Counted from the stretch's first letter, positions 53,094 to 62,305 are shown. The stretch is 64,000 nt of DNA from Candidatus Mcinerneyibacterium aminivorans (GCA_008086245.1 VSIX01000058.1:1-64000), one strand, 5' to 3'. Numbers and translations are program-made. The notes: a model not told the origin generated them from the letters alone.

Positions 53094-53775
53094 AATTTAT
53101 TTCTGCATCAGATTTCCTATAATAAGATGGTTCAATTTCCATGACTTTATCAGAACCTTTTTCCAAATACTTTTTTCTGCCCAGCTCTGCAAGAGATACA
53201 GGATTGGTTGTTGATAAAATATCCTTAACAAATACAGCATTTTGAATATTTTTCTCTATCTGATTTTTATATTTTTTCTCTGCTTCTCCCAAAAAAACTT
53301 TTTTCTTTTTAATCTTTTTGAGAATTGCTAAAAAATTTTCAAGATAATAAGAATCGGTTTTTATGAGAGTTTTAATTCCGTATTTTTCCCTCTTATAAGC
53401 CGCAGCATATACTTGATTTCTCCTGGCATCAAAAACAGGAACATACAAATCCTTGTTGCTGCTCATGAAACCACAGGCAACAGATTTAAGTGTATTAATT
53501 CCAACAATTGATATTTTTTTTGAATAGGCCAGTGATTTGGCTACAGTCATACCAATTCTTAAACCTGTAAATGAACCCGGACCATTAGCAACCGAAATTA
53601 GATCTATATCATCAATTTTCATTTTGGAATTATTCAGGGCAAAATCAATCATATATAATAATTTTTGAGAATATGTTGCTTTAACACTGAAGGTAATATT
53701 AAATTTTAAATTTTCTCCTTTAAGTATTGCCACTCCTCCAAGATATCTACTGCTATCGATAGAAAGAATATTCAT
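53068..53775 (-). CDS. tsaB: tRNA threonylcarbamoyladenosine biosynthesis protein TsaB
   Basis: TsaB is the ASKHA-fold partner of TsaD in t6A37 tRNA modification. The 235-residue protein starts MNILSIDSSRYLGGVAIL and has LISVANGPGSFTGLRIGMT with VAKSLAY, and VFDARRNQVYAAAYKRE. The ATG at 53775 is chosen for its GGGGA spacing; it is 2 bases after the tsaE stop. TsaD and TsaC are not in the window. Confidence 0.94.
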   Translation of the reverse strand: MNILSIDSSRYLGGVAILKGENLKFNITFSVKATYSQKLLYMIDFALNNSKMKIDDIDLISVANGPGSFTGLRIGMTVAKSLAYSKKISIVGINTLKSVACGFMSSNKDLYVPVFDARRNQVYAAAYKREKYGIKTLIKTDSYYLENFLAILKKIKKKKVFLGEAEKKYKNQIEKNIQNAVFVKDILSTTNPVSLAELGRKKYLEKGSDKVMEIEPSYYRKSDAEINYEKNKNSK

Positions 53776-53777
53776 AA

Positions 53778-54203
53778 TCATTCCCCTTTTTCAATAATAA
53801 TTTTTCTTTTATCATGATTTATAATTTCTATGGTAATACATATTGTATTTTCGGGTAAAATTTCATAAATTTTATCCGCCCATTCTATAAGGGTTATCCC
53901 CCCAGAATTTGAGAATTCTTCAAATCCAAGGTAGTAGAGTTCATCCAGGTCTGAAATCCGATAAAGGTCCATATGATATACCGTTTCATCATTCTCATAA
54001 ACATTCAACAGGGTAAAAGTTGGAGATTTCACCCTGTTTTCATCTATTCCCAGCCCCCTGCATACACCTTTTACGAAAACACTTTTTCCAGCACCTAACT
54101 CACCTTTTAGAGCGATTATATCATTTTTTTTTAATTTTTTAGAAAATTCAGAAGCAATCTCTTTTGTTTCTTTTTCAGAAACACTCATAAATACTTTTTT
54201 CAT
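53778..54203 (-). CDS. tsaE: tRNA threonylcarbamoyladenosine biosynthesis ATPase TsaE
   Basis: A 141-residue P-loop ATPase for t6A synthesis. Walker A is ALKGELGAGKSVFVKG near residue 38, followed by SPTFTLLNVYENDETVYHMDLYRI and GFEEFSNSGGITLIEWADKI. It overlaps the propeller-protein gene by 4 bases and is followed by tsaB and rimI. Confidence 0.95.
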   Translation of the reverse strand: MKKVFMSVSEKETKEIASEFSKKLKKNDIIALKGELGAGKSVFVKGVCRGLGIDENRVKSPTFTLLNVYENDETVYHMDLYRISDLDELYYLGFEEFSNSGGITLIEWADKIYEILPENTICITIEIINHDKRKIIIEKGE

Positions 54204-55657
54204 AAGATTACATCTATACCTTTTGATGTTTTCAAAAATATCTCATCATTAATATTAATAATTTTTAAAATATTTAACGATGATAATTCTGAATTTTCTC
54301 TAAACTCGGATGTTTCATTTTCCTCAAGATTATAAAAAAACAACCCATCCTCACTACCTATATAAATTCTGTTGTCATAAAAAAGAATATCATTAATTTT
54401 TCTATTAAAATTAATTACATTTTCTATTTTATCCGTTTTTAAATTATATTTTGAAATACCCAGATTACCGCTTACATAGATACTATGCTTAACAACTTCT
54501 ATATCAGTTAAAATATCATTTAACAGATCGGATGCAGAAATAGCAACTTCACTGTTATTTTCTATATTCCTGATTATTATTCCATCTTTTTTCTGTAAAA
54601 TTAATAAATCATTGAAATACTTCATATTATCAACACGATAATAATCAATTCCCTTTATATTATCTACTTCTTTTTTTGCTTCATTAATTATCGAGACACC
54701 GTATCTGGATAGAGCAAATATATATTGGTTAGTATTTATTACCTGAAGAATATTATTACTCAGCAATCCATCTTTTATCATGTATTTTGATTTTAAATCA
54801 TTATTTTTCCATTGAAAAATTCCATTGCTTCTGGAAGCAATTAACAAAGAATTGTTTTTATAACCGGATATGTCATTAATATTGTTTTTTAACTGAGGGA
54901 TGTTTATAAAATCGTATCTGTTATTTTGAAAAACATTTATTCTATTTCCCAGAAAAAACATCCTTTTTTCCGATTTGAAAATATTTGTTATTTTATCATC
55001 ATAAACACTGCCCAGATTAATAATATACTCATTTCTCATATCATCATAAATTAACAAGTACCCAACCCGGGTGGAAATTACATATCTTTGCGAATCTATT
55101 TTTTCATAATCAAGCACTTCTATCAAATCATTTATTTTAAAAGAATTTCTTGGAAATATATCCCGTTCATTCTTTTTATGAATAGATTTAAAATTTCTGA
55201 TTACTTCATTAATTCTTTTAAGCTCTAAATCGGTATCGCTGTATTCATAGACTTTATTTTCGCTATTTTTTACGAAAACAATTTCATCGGCTACTTTATA
55301 AGATATAATCCTTCCTATAGATTCATGGATTCTCTCCCAGTATTTTCCCGCTATAAGCTCATATACACCTTCATTAGAAAATGCAAGTACCGTTTTTGTA
55401 TTGTTATTTCTTAATACGGAAAAAACTTTTTCTCCAGCAAGATTCTTTTCTTTATCACCATAATTTTGAAACTCACCTTTCATCTTATCATAAATTAATA
55501 TCCCAGTGTTGGAAGCACAAAAAATTTTTTCAGAATTTGATTCAAGGTCATAAATTTTTGAATAAAATATAAATCGTTTAACTTCCTGGGAAAAACTGCT
55601 GCTTACGATAATAAAAACAACCGTAAAAAGATATATAAATCTTTTCAAAACAATCAC
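54200..55657 (-). CDS. Exported beta-propeller protein (two-component-regulator-propeller type)
   Basis: A 485-residue protein with a signal peptide (about 1-24). The rest repeats short strand units with Asn-Gly turns, such as GILIYDKMKGEFQNY, GDKEKNLAGEKVFSVLR, DGLLSNNILQVINTNQYIF and EDGLFFYNLEENETSE, the Reg_prop-like propeller pattern seen in sensory and surface proteins. No kinase domain follows, so it may be a free periplasmic sensor or scaffold. Start at GTG (55657), overlapping the mntP stop, or at a TTG three codons in. Confidence 0.65.
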   Translation of the reverse strand: MIVLKRFIYLFTVVFIIVSSSFSQEVKRFIFYSKIYDLESNSEKIFCASNTGILIYDKMKGEFQNYGDKEKNLAGEKVFSVLRNNNTKTVLAFSNEGVYELIAGKYWERIHESIGRIISYKVADEIVFVKNSENKVYEYSDTDLELKRINEVIRNFKSIHKKNERDIFPRNSFKINDLIEVLDYEKIDSQRYVISTRVGYLLIYDDMRNEYIINLGSVYDDKITNIFKSEKRMFFLGNRINVFQNNRYDFINIPQLKNNINDISGYKNNSLLIASRSNGIFQWKNNDLKSKYMIKDGLLSNNILQVINTNQYIFALSRYGVSIINEAKKEVDNIKGIDYYRVDNMKYFNDLLILQKKDGIIIRNIENNSEVAISASDLLNDILTDIEVVKHSIYVSGNLGISKYNLKTDKIENVINFNRKINDILFYDNRIYIGSEDGLFFYNLEENETSEFRENSELSSLNILKIININDEIFLKTSKGIDVIL

Positions 55658-56220
55658 CCGGCCCCGTATAAATGTTCAAGTAAAATTTTTACTCCCAAAG
55701 CTATAAGAATTATTCCCCCAATAATATCTATCTTCTCATCAAATATTTTTCCAAGCACTTTCCCCAGATAAATAGCCAAAAAAACCAGTAGAAATGTTAC
55801 AACACCTATTATAACTACAGTTAAAAATAAATTATAATCCAAAAGGGGTAAAGTCAACCCTATAGAAAATGCATCAATACTCGTTGCAATAGAAAGCAAA
55901 AAGAGAATTTTATAATTAAAATTACACTTATCGAAAACTTTATCTTCGACCCAAAAGGCATCATAAATCATTTTTCCACCAACAAATGTCAAAATAAAAA
56001 ATATAATCCAGTGGTCAATTTGAATAATATACTGCTTTAATGAATTTATCAATAAGAACCCTATAACAGGCATAAACATCTGAAAAAATGAAAAGAAAAT
56101 GGATATTAAAAAAAAATGCTTTAGGTTAATTTTTCTTAATTCAAAACCATAAGCAATTCCAACAACAAAAGCATCAATTGCAACTGAAACAGCAATTGCA
56201 AATATATATATAAGATTCAA
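55654..56220 (-). CDS. mntP: Putative manganese efflux pump MntP
   Basis: A 188-residue membrane protein with about six helices. The repeated metal-binding pattern AVSVAIDAFVVGIAYGFE and SIATSIDAFSIGLTLPLL, each with an acidic residue in the membrane, is the MntP/YtaF signature. The final segment GKIFDEKIDIIGGIILIALGVKILLEH also matches the family. It starts 3 bases after the prfB stop. A manganese riboswitch (yybP-ykoY) was not seen upstream, which is inside prfB. Confidence 0.9.
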   Translation of the reverse strand: MNLIYIFAIAVSVAIDAFVVGIAYGFELRKINLKHFFLISIFFSFFQMFMPVIGFLLINSLKQYIIQIDHWIIFFILTFVGGKMIYDAFWVEDKVFDKCNFNYKILFLLSIATSIDAFSIGLTLPLLDYNLFLTVVIIGVVTFLLVFLAIYLGKVLGKIFDEKIDIIGGIILIALGVKILLEHLYGAG

Positions 56221-56223
56221 ATA

Positions 56224-57331
56224 CTAATCCTCCATCTTTCTATATTGGAGATAGCTAAATATCAATTCATCAATCTCTCCATTTAGAACTGCTTCTACAT
56301 TACCGATCTCCTTATTTGTTCTATGGTCCTTAATCTTTTGGTATGGATGTAGGATATAGGATCTGATCTGACTTCCCCATGCATTTTCCATTTTATTCTC
56401 TTCAATTTTTTCTCTTTCTTTCTGTCTTTTTTCCAGTTCTTTCTGATATAATCTCGATTTTAATATCTTCATAGCCTGTTTTCTATTCTGCATCTGGGAT
56501 CGCTCATTCTGACACTGAACTACAATACCTGTAGGTTCATGTGTAATTCTCACAGCAGAATCTGTTACATTAACATGCTGCCCCCCTGCGCCTGAAGCCC
56601 TATAAGTATCAATTCGAAGATCTCCCTCGTTAATATCTATTTCAATATCATCTTCAACTTCCGGATATATAAAAACTGAGGCAAAAGATGTATGTCTTCG
56701 TTTATTAGCATCAAAAGGACTTATTCTTACAAGTCTATGGACACCGTTTTCAGATTTAAGATAACCGTAAGCATAGTCACCTTTAATTTTTATTGTAACC
56801 CTTTTAATTCCAGCTTCTTCACCGCTTTGATAATCAACAACTTCCATATCAAAGCCTTTATTATCTATCCATTTTTTGTACATTCTATACAGCATCGATG
56901 CCCAGTCGTGTGATTCAGTTCCGCCGGCTCCCGGATGAATTTCCAGATAAGCGTTATTATAGTCATTTTCTCCGGTAAGAAGACTTTTTAACTCCACCTG
57001 ATCAATTTTTTTATTGAGTTTAATTATCTTCTCTTCTGCCTGCGTTTTTAAATCAGCATCATGCTCCTCTTCATAAAGTTCTAAAATAACAGATATTTCT
57101 TCATACATCTCCTCTAATTCTTCATAGAGATTTATCCTGGATTCAAGCTTGCTGGACTCCTTGCCTAGTTTTTTTACTTTTTCCTGATCGGACCATACCT
57201 CTCTTTTTTTAAGATTTTCCTTAATCTCCTCGACTCTTTTCCTTGATTCCTCTATGTCAAAGATACTCCTTTATCTTTTTCAATCTTTCGCTGTTTTCTT
57301 CTAACATCTTTTTTATATCATAAATTTCCAT
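56224..57331 (-). CDS. prfB: Peptide chain release factor 2, expressed by programmed +1 frameshift
   Basis: RF2 terminates translation at UAA and UGA. The reading starts at the ATG at 57331 (AGGAG 7 bases before), runs 24 codons to CTT followed by an in-frame TGA at 57259-57257, then shifts +1 to read GAC and continue to 56224. The joined protein is 368 residues, normal for RF2. The N-terminal helices (residues 1-70), SPF tripeptide (VRISPFDA) and GGQ motif (RASGAGGQHVNVTDSAV) are all present. It is followed by mntP and preceded by the TPR gene in the long leftward operon. Confidence 0.97.
57256..57270 (-). promoter_or_regulatory. prfB programmed +1 frameshift site
   Basis: On the minus strand, AGGAG-TAT-CTT-TGA-C: an internal Shine-Dalgarno (57270-57266) spaced 3 bases from the slippery CTT, the in-frame UGA and a following C. 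This is the classic autoregulatory shift that lets RF2 control its own level. Confidence 0.95.
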
Positions 57332-57340
57332 TAACATCTC

Positions 57341-58039
57341 CTATTTTGGTTTTTTTATATTTTTTTCGTTTAACTCTTTTTGCATTTGATTTAAAACTGC
57401 AGAATATCTCTTATTATTTGAAAACTCCACTGCCATTGATACGTGTTTAATAGCTTTATCGTAATTACCCTGATTATAAAGCATTGTTCCATACAAAAAA
57501 TGAGCGGTAGTGTTTTTGTTATTTAACTTTACGGCTTTTTCAAAGCTTTCTTTGGCTTCTTTTATATTACCCTTTTGCTGCTGGTTTAGAGCTTTTTCTG
57601 TTTTCTCCAGGGATTCGACATAATTTTTTCTCCAGTTTTTATTGAATATTTTTTTCTTTCTCTTTTTTAAAAAATAGTTAAAGGGTTCTATCTCAAGGGC
57701 TTTCTCAATAATATCTTCAGCATCTTTCCATCTTTTTTTTCTTAAATAAACCTCGGATAGTGTAGAATAAGATACTACATTTTTGGGATTCAAATCAATG
57801 GCCTTTTTGAAGTACTCTTCGGCTTTATCAAAATCCCTTAACTGAAAAAATATTGACCCTACATTGTGATAGATCATGTAGTTTATCAAATCCATTTTTT
57901 CAACTTTGAGATAATAATCCTTTGCCTTCTCCAAATTCCCTTTCTGTAATTCTTTATTGGCCTTTTTTGTATAATATTTTGCCTTGATTAATTTAGGTAA
58001 TAATCTTATATATCTAAAAATTTTTTTTATAAATTTCAT
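57341..58039 (-). CDS. TPR-repeat protein
   Basis: A 232-residue protein without a signal peptide, with TPR units at about residues 25-60 (NKELQKGNLEKAKDYYLKVE), 60-95 (GSIFFQLRDFDKAEEYFKKA), 95-130 and 165-220. The first 25 residues are Lys/Arg-rich and weakly hydrophobic, perhaps membrane-associated. It overlaps the CoA-binding gene by 4 bases and ends 10 bases before prfB; partners unknown. Confidence 0.75.
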   Translation of the reverse strand: MKFIKKIFRYIRLLPKLIKAKYYTKKANKELQKGNLEKAKDYYLKVEKMDLINYMIYHNVGSIFFQLRDFDKAEEYFKKAIDLNPKNVVSYSTLSEVYLRKKRWKDAEDIIEKALEIEPFNYFLKKRKKKIFNKNWRKNYVESLEKTEKALNQQQKGNIKEAKESFEKAVKLNNKNTTAHFLYGTMLYNQGNYDKAIKHVSMAVEFSNNKRYSAVLNQMQKELNEKNIKKPK

Positions 58040-58416
58040 AAATCAGCTAACACACACCTTTCATAAATTACTTTAATATTGTTTTCTCTGCAGTAATCAA
58101 TTAATTCCTCATTATATGCCCCCGGCTGAAACCAGACTAAATCAATATTTTTTCTATTAATTTCTTTAATTATATTCTTCCCAACCTGAGGGTTTACAAT
58201 CATGCTGACAGCATCTATCCTATCATTTACTTTAGAAATACTATTGTAAACTTCATCATTCTCAATAAAATCCACATTGGGATTTACCGGAAAAACAGTA
58301 TATCCGATTTTCTTCAATTTTTTAAAAACCTTAAATCCATATTTTTCTTCTTTATCAGTGGCTCCAACAACAGCAATATTTTTTTGTTTTTTAAATATCT
58401 GAATTAGGTTTTCCAT
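58036..58416 (-). CDS. CoA-binding domain protein
   Basis: A 126-residue single-domain Rossmann protein: KNIAVVGATDKEEKYGFKVF at the N-terminus and MIVNPQVGKNIIKEI, VWFQPGAYNEELIDYCRENN, ending YERCVLADL. This is the CoA-binding domain also found at the start of succinyl-CoA ligase subunits and ADP-forming acyl-CoA synthetases. Stand-alone members are common and unassigned. It is the first gene of the long leftward operon. Confidence 0.88.
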   Translation of the reverse strand: MENLIQIFKKQKNIAVVGATDKEEKYGFKVFKKLKKIGYTVFPVNPNVDFIENDEVYNSISKVNDRIDAVSMIVNPQVGKNIIKEINRKNIDLVWFQPGAYNEELIDYCRENNIKVIYERCVLADL

Positions 58417-58442
58417 AACATAACTTCCTTTCCGGTAATTTG

Positions 58443-58471
58443 ATAATAATGAATAATCACTTATATTTCAA
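58443..58471 (-). promoter_or_regulatory. Promoter of the long 58416-to-41436 operon
   Basis: Minus strand: TTGAAA (58471-58466), 17-base spacer and TATTAT (58448-58443), about 26 bases before the ATG at 58416, with GGAAAGGAAG between. Confidence 0.65.
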
Positions 58472-58528
58472 GTTTTTAATGTAAAATCAAATGAAAAAAA
58501 AATTTAGCAATATTTTAACATTTTTAAG

Positions 58529-58557
58529 TTGACAACCCTTACAAATTAAATTATTAT
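58529..58557 (+). promoter_or_regulatory. Promoter of the symporter gene
   Basis: Consensus TTGACA (58529-58534), 17-base spacer and TATTAT (58552-58557); AAGGAG follows at 58590-58595 before the ATG at 58603. Confidence 0.75.
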
Positions 58558-58602
58558 ATTAATAGAAAATTATCTTAATTTTCTTAAGAAAGGAGTAGGT
58601 TT

Positions 58603-60029
58603 ATGGGTAATTTTAGTGTAATGATTGGCTTTTTTATTTATTTAGCCGGCATGCTTTTTCTTGGGATTTATTTGGCTAAATTCAATAAAACCAATGAGGA
58701 CTTCCTACTGGGTGGTAGGAGATTAAGCTCATGGGTATTAGCTCTCTCCGAAAGGGCATCTGCCGAATCAGCATGGTTATTACTCGGATTAACGGGTGCA
58801 GCACTTACAGTAGGATTTGGGGAAATCTGGACTGCACTTGGATGTATTATTGGTATAACTTTTTCATGGTTCTTCATTGCAGGACAATTACGTGGCGAAG
58901 TTGGAGCCCAAAACGCTCTAACAATTCCTGACTATTTCTCAGAAAAATTCGAGCAGGATGGGAACTCCATTAGAATTATCTCAACCGCAGTAATTCTTCT
59001 TGCATATTTTTTCTATGTTGCTGCACAATTTAACGGTGCCGGAAAAGTTTTAAATGTTACTTTCGGTATACCTAAAATCTGGGGTATTGTAATAGGAACA
59101 GTTGTTATTGTTCTTTATACAATGCTCGGTGGTTTTTTTGCAGTTGCATGGACTGATGTTATTCAGGGAATTATCATGTTTTTCACTCTTACAATTCTTC
59201 CAATTGTAGGATTTATCGAAATAGCAAAATCAAGTGCTTCAGTAATAGCACCTATGGAGGCGGCTGGAAGCGAACTGGTATCTTTCCTTACGGAGAAACC
59301 GGCTGGGCTGCAGTAGCATTCATTATAGGTGGTCTATCCTGGGCATTTGGTTACACCGGACAGCCTCATCTATTGCTTAGATTCTTAGCTCTTAAAAATA
59401 AAGATGAAGCTAAGACAGGTAGATGGGTTGCAGTTGCATGGATCTGGCCTGCATTTATAGGAGCATTCCTAATAGGCCTTGTAGGTATAGGTCTTCACGG
59501 AAGCACAAATTTCTTGGATGATCCGGAAAAATTATTACCGACACTATCACTTGACTTGTTGCCACTCTTTATAGCAGGGATATTTATTTCCGGTGCTATA
59601 GCGGCAATGATGTCCACAGCCGATTCACAGCTGCTTGTTATGACATCCTCAATGACAGAAGATGTTATGACCAAAATATTAAAAAAAGACCTGACACAGA
59701 AGGAACTTGTAAAATGGTCCAGAATTTATACAGTTATTTTCGGTTTGGCGTCATTTGTATTTGCAGTTTTTGCAAAGGAGCTAATATTTGCAATTGTTTC
59801 TAATGCATGGTCCATACTCGGATCAGCCTTTGGTCCAATTATCATATTATCAATATACTGGAAGCGCTTAACTAAAAAGGGTGTTTTAACAGGTCTAATT
59901 GTGGGACCGGTAACTGCACTTGTATGGAAATATATACTCAATGACTGGCTTCTTACACACAGATTTACATCTTTTGTAATTTCTTTTATAGCAGTAATAG
60001 TAGTTACCCTTCTAACCAAAAAAGAGTAG
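58603..60029 (+). pseudogene. putP: Sodium/solute symporter (PutP-like), interrupted by a -1 frameshift
   Basis: Two open segments, 58603-59316 and the one ending at 60029, together encode one SSS-family symporter. The first half has FLLGGRRLSSWVLALSERAS and GGFFAVAWTDVIQGIIMFF, and the second has WAFGYTGQPHLLLRFLAL and AMMSTADSQLLVMTSSMTEDV, which are PutP hallmarks for Na+-coupled proline-type uptake. The frame changes near 59291-59294; restoring one G there would give a 475-residue protein, LTGETGWAAV at the join, and a normal stop at 60029. No slippery heptamer for -1 recoding is seen, so it is a deletion or a sequence error. Promoter and Shine-Dalgarno are intact. Confidence 0.88.
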
Positions 60030-60045
60030 TAAATAATATATTCAT

Positions 60046-60077
60046 AACATCGGGGATTTCTCCCCGATGTTTTCTCT
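60046..60077 (+). terminator. Intrinsic terminator after the symporter
   Basis: AACATCGGGGA (60046-60056), loop TTTC and TCCCCGATGTT (60061-60071) form an 11-base stem followed by TTCTCT. Confidence 0.8.
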
Positions 60078-60094
60078 AAATTATATTTTAAATC

Positions 60095-60122
60095 TTGAAC
60101 TATTCTTATTTGCAATTATAAT
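60095..60122 (+). promoter_or_regulatory. Promoter of yhbY
   Basis: TTGAAC (60095-60100), 16-base spacer and TATAAT (60117-60122); AGGAG at 60131 precedes the ATG. Confidence 0.65.
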
Positions 60123-60140
60123 AACCCTAAAGGAGAAAAA

Positions 60141-60434
60141 ATGCTTAATTCCAAACAAAGAAAATATCTTACTAAAATGGCTCATGATATAAAATCGGAA
60201 GTTCGTATAGGTAAAAACGGCATAAATGATAATGTTATAGAAGCAGCTGAGGAAAATATTAAAAAAAATGAATTATTAAAGGTAAAGGTATTTAAAGATG
60301 CTGCAACAGATAAACAGGAGGCTTCAAAGATACTTTCCAGACGCTTAAATGCAGAAGTGGTAAGAATAATTGGTAATAAAATAATACTCTTCAGGCAAAA
60401 AGAATCAAACTCCAGATATCATTTACCTTCCTGA
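60141..60434 (+). CDS. yhbY: Ribosome-associated RNA-binding protein YhbY (CRM domain)
   Basis: A 97-residue CRM/YhbY-domain protein. The start LNSKQRKYLTKMAHDIKSEV and the GKNGINDNVIEAAEE motif, then LLKVKVFKDA and EVVRIIGNKIILFRQ, are characteristic. YhbY binds pre-50S particles. AAAGGAG precedes the ATG by 8 bases. It stands alone, after the symporter terminator. Confidence 0.93.
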   Translation: MLNSKQRKYLTKMAHDIKSEVRIGKNGINDNVIEAAEENIKKNELLKVKVFKDAATDKQEASKILSRRLNAEVVRIIGNKIILFRQKESNSRYHLPS

Positions 60435-60463
60435 ATTATTAATAAAATTTTTAAAGGTTTCAA

Positions 60464-60491
60464 TTGCATATTTTTCTTAACTCTATATAAT
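60464..60491 (+). promoter_or_regulatory. Possible promoter of rsmI
   Basis: TTGCAT (60464-60469), 16-base spacer and TATAAT (60486-60491), 18 bases before the ATG, so the leader would be about 12 bases long with AGGTG at its start. Confidence 0.5.
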
Positions 60492-60509
60492 ATATAGGTG
60501 TTTAATAAT

Positions 60510-61334
60510 ATGAATAAAATATATTTTGTATCAACTCCGATTGGTAATTTAAAAGATATTACTTTTAGAGCAATAGAAACTTTAGAAGGTTCAGATATAA
60601 TTGCAGCGGAGGATCCAAAGAAATCCAGTATTTTATTAAATCATTATAATATAAAGAAAAAAGTTATAAAATACAATGAAGGGAATAAAGAAAAAGCTGT
60701 AAAGAAGATTATTGACTTAGTAAGAAAAGGGAAAACATTATCATATATATCGGAAGCAGGATCTCCATCTATATCAGACCCCGGATATTTACTTGTAAGA
60801 AAAGCACTCAAATACAAAATGAAAGTCATCCCCATCCCAGGACCTACTGCCATTACTACAGCATTAATGGTGTCCGGGATCCCTTCAAATCAATTTATAT
60901 TTATGGGCTTTCTTCCCAAAAAAAATTCTTCTATAGAAAAATTTTTGTATACAATAAAAACTTATAATCTACCTGTAGTAATTTATGTATCTCCTCATAA
61001 ATTTTCTACATTTTTAAATATGTATGAAAAAATCCTGAATAATAGATATCTTGTAATAGCAAGAGAATTAACTAAAAAATACGAAGAAATCACCAGGGGA
61101 TTTATTGATGATATTAAAAATAAAGTTGAGAAAAACATAAAAGGAGAATTTACACTTATTATTGATAAAAGCAGGATTAATTGTAACTCAATAGAGACCA
61201 ATGAATTGATAGAAAAAGGCAGGAAGCTTTTGAATGATTATTCTATTTCGGAAACCTCCAAAATACTTAGCAAACTCTATGCATTCAAAAGACGAAAAAT
61301 TTATGATTTATTACATAAATTTCTGAAAAATTGA
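60510..61334 (+). CDS. rsmI: 16S rRNA 2'-O-ribose C1402 methyltransferase RsmI
   Basis: A 274-residue tetrapyrrole-methylase-fold enzyme that methylates cytidine 1402. The N-terminal VSTPIGNLKDITFRAIETL, the SAM-binding SEAGSPSISDPGYLLV, VIPIPGPTAITTALMVSG and ARELTKKYEEITRG match RsmI. The ATG at 60510 is used, with AGGTG 9 bases before it; a GTG four codons earlier overlaps that Shine-Dalgarno. Confidence 0.94.
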   Translation: MNKIYFVSTPIGNLKDITFRAIETLEGSDIIAAEDPKKSSILLNHYNIKKKVIKYNEGNKEKAVKKIIDLVRKGKTLSYISEAGSPSISDPGYLLVRKALKYKMKVIPIPGPTAITTALMVSGIPSNQFIFMGFLPKKNSSIEKFLYTIKTYNLPVVIYVSPHKFSTFLNMYEKILNNRYLVIARELTKKYEEITRGFIDDIKNKVEKNIKGEFTLIIDKSRINCNSIETNELIEKGRKLLNDYSISETSKILSKLYAFKRRKIYDLLHKFLKN

Positions 61335-61364
61335 AACATTAACCCTCCAGGAGCTGTCTAATAT

Positions 61365-61913
61365 ATGACGGGTGAGAAAAAATTGCTAAAAAGATTGATA
61401 AACGGTGAAGAAAAAGCTTATGAAGAACTGATAGATGATTATGGAGGGTTAATTTATAAAGTACTTAATAGTTATTTCAAAGATAAAAATAAAATTGATG
61501 ATTTGTTTCAGGATATATTTATTAAGATATATAAAAATATTGAATCGTTTAGAGAGGAATCTAAACTTTCGGTATGGATTTATAGGATAGCGATGAATAC
61601 TGTAAAAAATTATTTTAGATTAAAATACAATAAAGATGTTTATGAACTGGATGAAGATTACCAGATAGAAACCAATCATGATTTGAATAAAAATCTTCAA
61701 AATGAAGATTCAAAAAAACTTCTTGAAAAATATATAGAACAATTACCCTCAAACTGGCAAACAGTTATAAATCTTTATTATTTTAATTCTTTTTCCTACA
61801 AAGAAATATCTAAAATAACAGGTTTTCCGATGGGTACTATAAAAACATATCTTTACAGAGCCAAAAAAAGGCTTTCAGAATTATTAAAAGACCATGAAAA
61901 GGAGTTATTATGA
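61365..61913 (+). CDS. ECF-type RNA polymerase sigma factor
   Basis: A 182-residue sigma-70 family protein with only regions 2 and 4. Region 2 has YEELIDDYGGLIYKVLNSYF and DDLFQDIFIKIYKNIESF with the Trp-rich WIYRIAMNTVKNYFR; region 4 has LPSNWQTVINLYYFNSFSYK and MGTIKTYLYRAKKRLSELL. AGGAG precedes the ATG. It overlaps the next gene by 4 bases, typical of a sigma/anti-sigma pair. Confidence 0.92.
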   Translation: MTGEKKLLKRLINGEEKAYEELIDDYGGLIYKVLNSYFKDKNKIDDLFQDIFIKIYKNIESFREESKLSVWIYRIAMNTVKNYFRLKYNKDVYELDEDYQIETNHDLNKNLQNEDSKKLLEKYIEQLPSNWQTVINLYYFNSFSYKEISKITGFPMGTIKTYLYRAKKRLSELLKDHEKELL

Positions 61914-62305
61914 ATAAAGAAGACAAAGATAAAAAGAAATTTGATGAATATTATGTTGAAAAATTACTATTTTCGAGGGAAAACCCCGAAGTTCCTGAAG
62001 AACTTAAAAAAAACACATTAAATACAATTTCCAAATTAAATATGCTAAACTCCGAAGAAAAAGAAAGGCAAAACAAAGTCTTTTCCTATATTGTTGGTAT
62101 TTTTGCTGTATTAATGGTATTATTTGCTATTGTAGTAGCACAGAATTTAAATGTAATTACATTTGTTCTTGATTTATACAAAAAATTTAATGAAATAATT
62201 GATATAGAATCTATAATTTTCAATATTAAATATCTACTACTTTTTGCTTCCTTAATTCCTGCAGGAATAATATTTTATTTGATGCATAAAAAGCATAATA
62301 ATTAA
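61910..62305 (+). CDS. Probable membrane anti-sigma factor
   Basis: A 131-residue protein with a charged cytoplasmic N-terminus (about 1-55, including NTLNTISKLNMLNSEEKE), then two membrane helices (about 59-80 and 100-120). It lacks the His-x3-Cys-x2-Cys zinc anti-sigma motif. Its four-base overlap with the ECF sigma gene is the only evidence for an anti-sigma role. GGAG lies before the ATG. Confidence 0.55.
   Translation: MNKEDKDKKKFDEYYVEKLLFSRENPEVPEELKKNTLNTISKLNMLNSEEKERQNKVFSYIVGIFAVLMVLFAIVVAQNLNVITFVLDLYKKFNEIIDIESIIFNIKYLLLFASLIPAGIIFYLMHKKHNN

Noticed and set aside
56224-57108. prfB starting at 57108 as a short RF2
   Set aside because: It would lack the N-terminal helices, while a 368-residue protein is obtained through the standard CTT-TGA-C shift from the ATG at 57331.
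59285-59316. Programmed -1 ribosomal frameshift in the symporter
   Set aside because: There is no X-XXY-YYZ slippery heptamer and no downstream stable structure at the join; a single-base deletion explains it more simply.
59373-60029. Second symporter segment as a separate gene
   Set aside because: It has no start signal and continues the same membrane protein in another frame; it is the second half of the frameshifted symporter.
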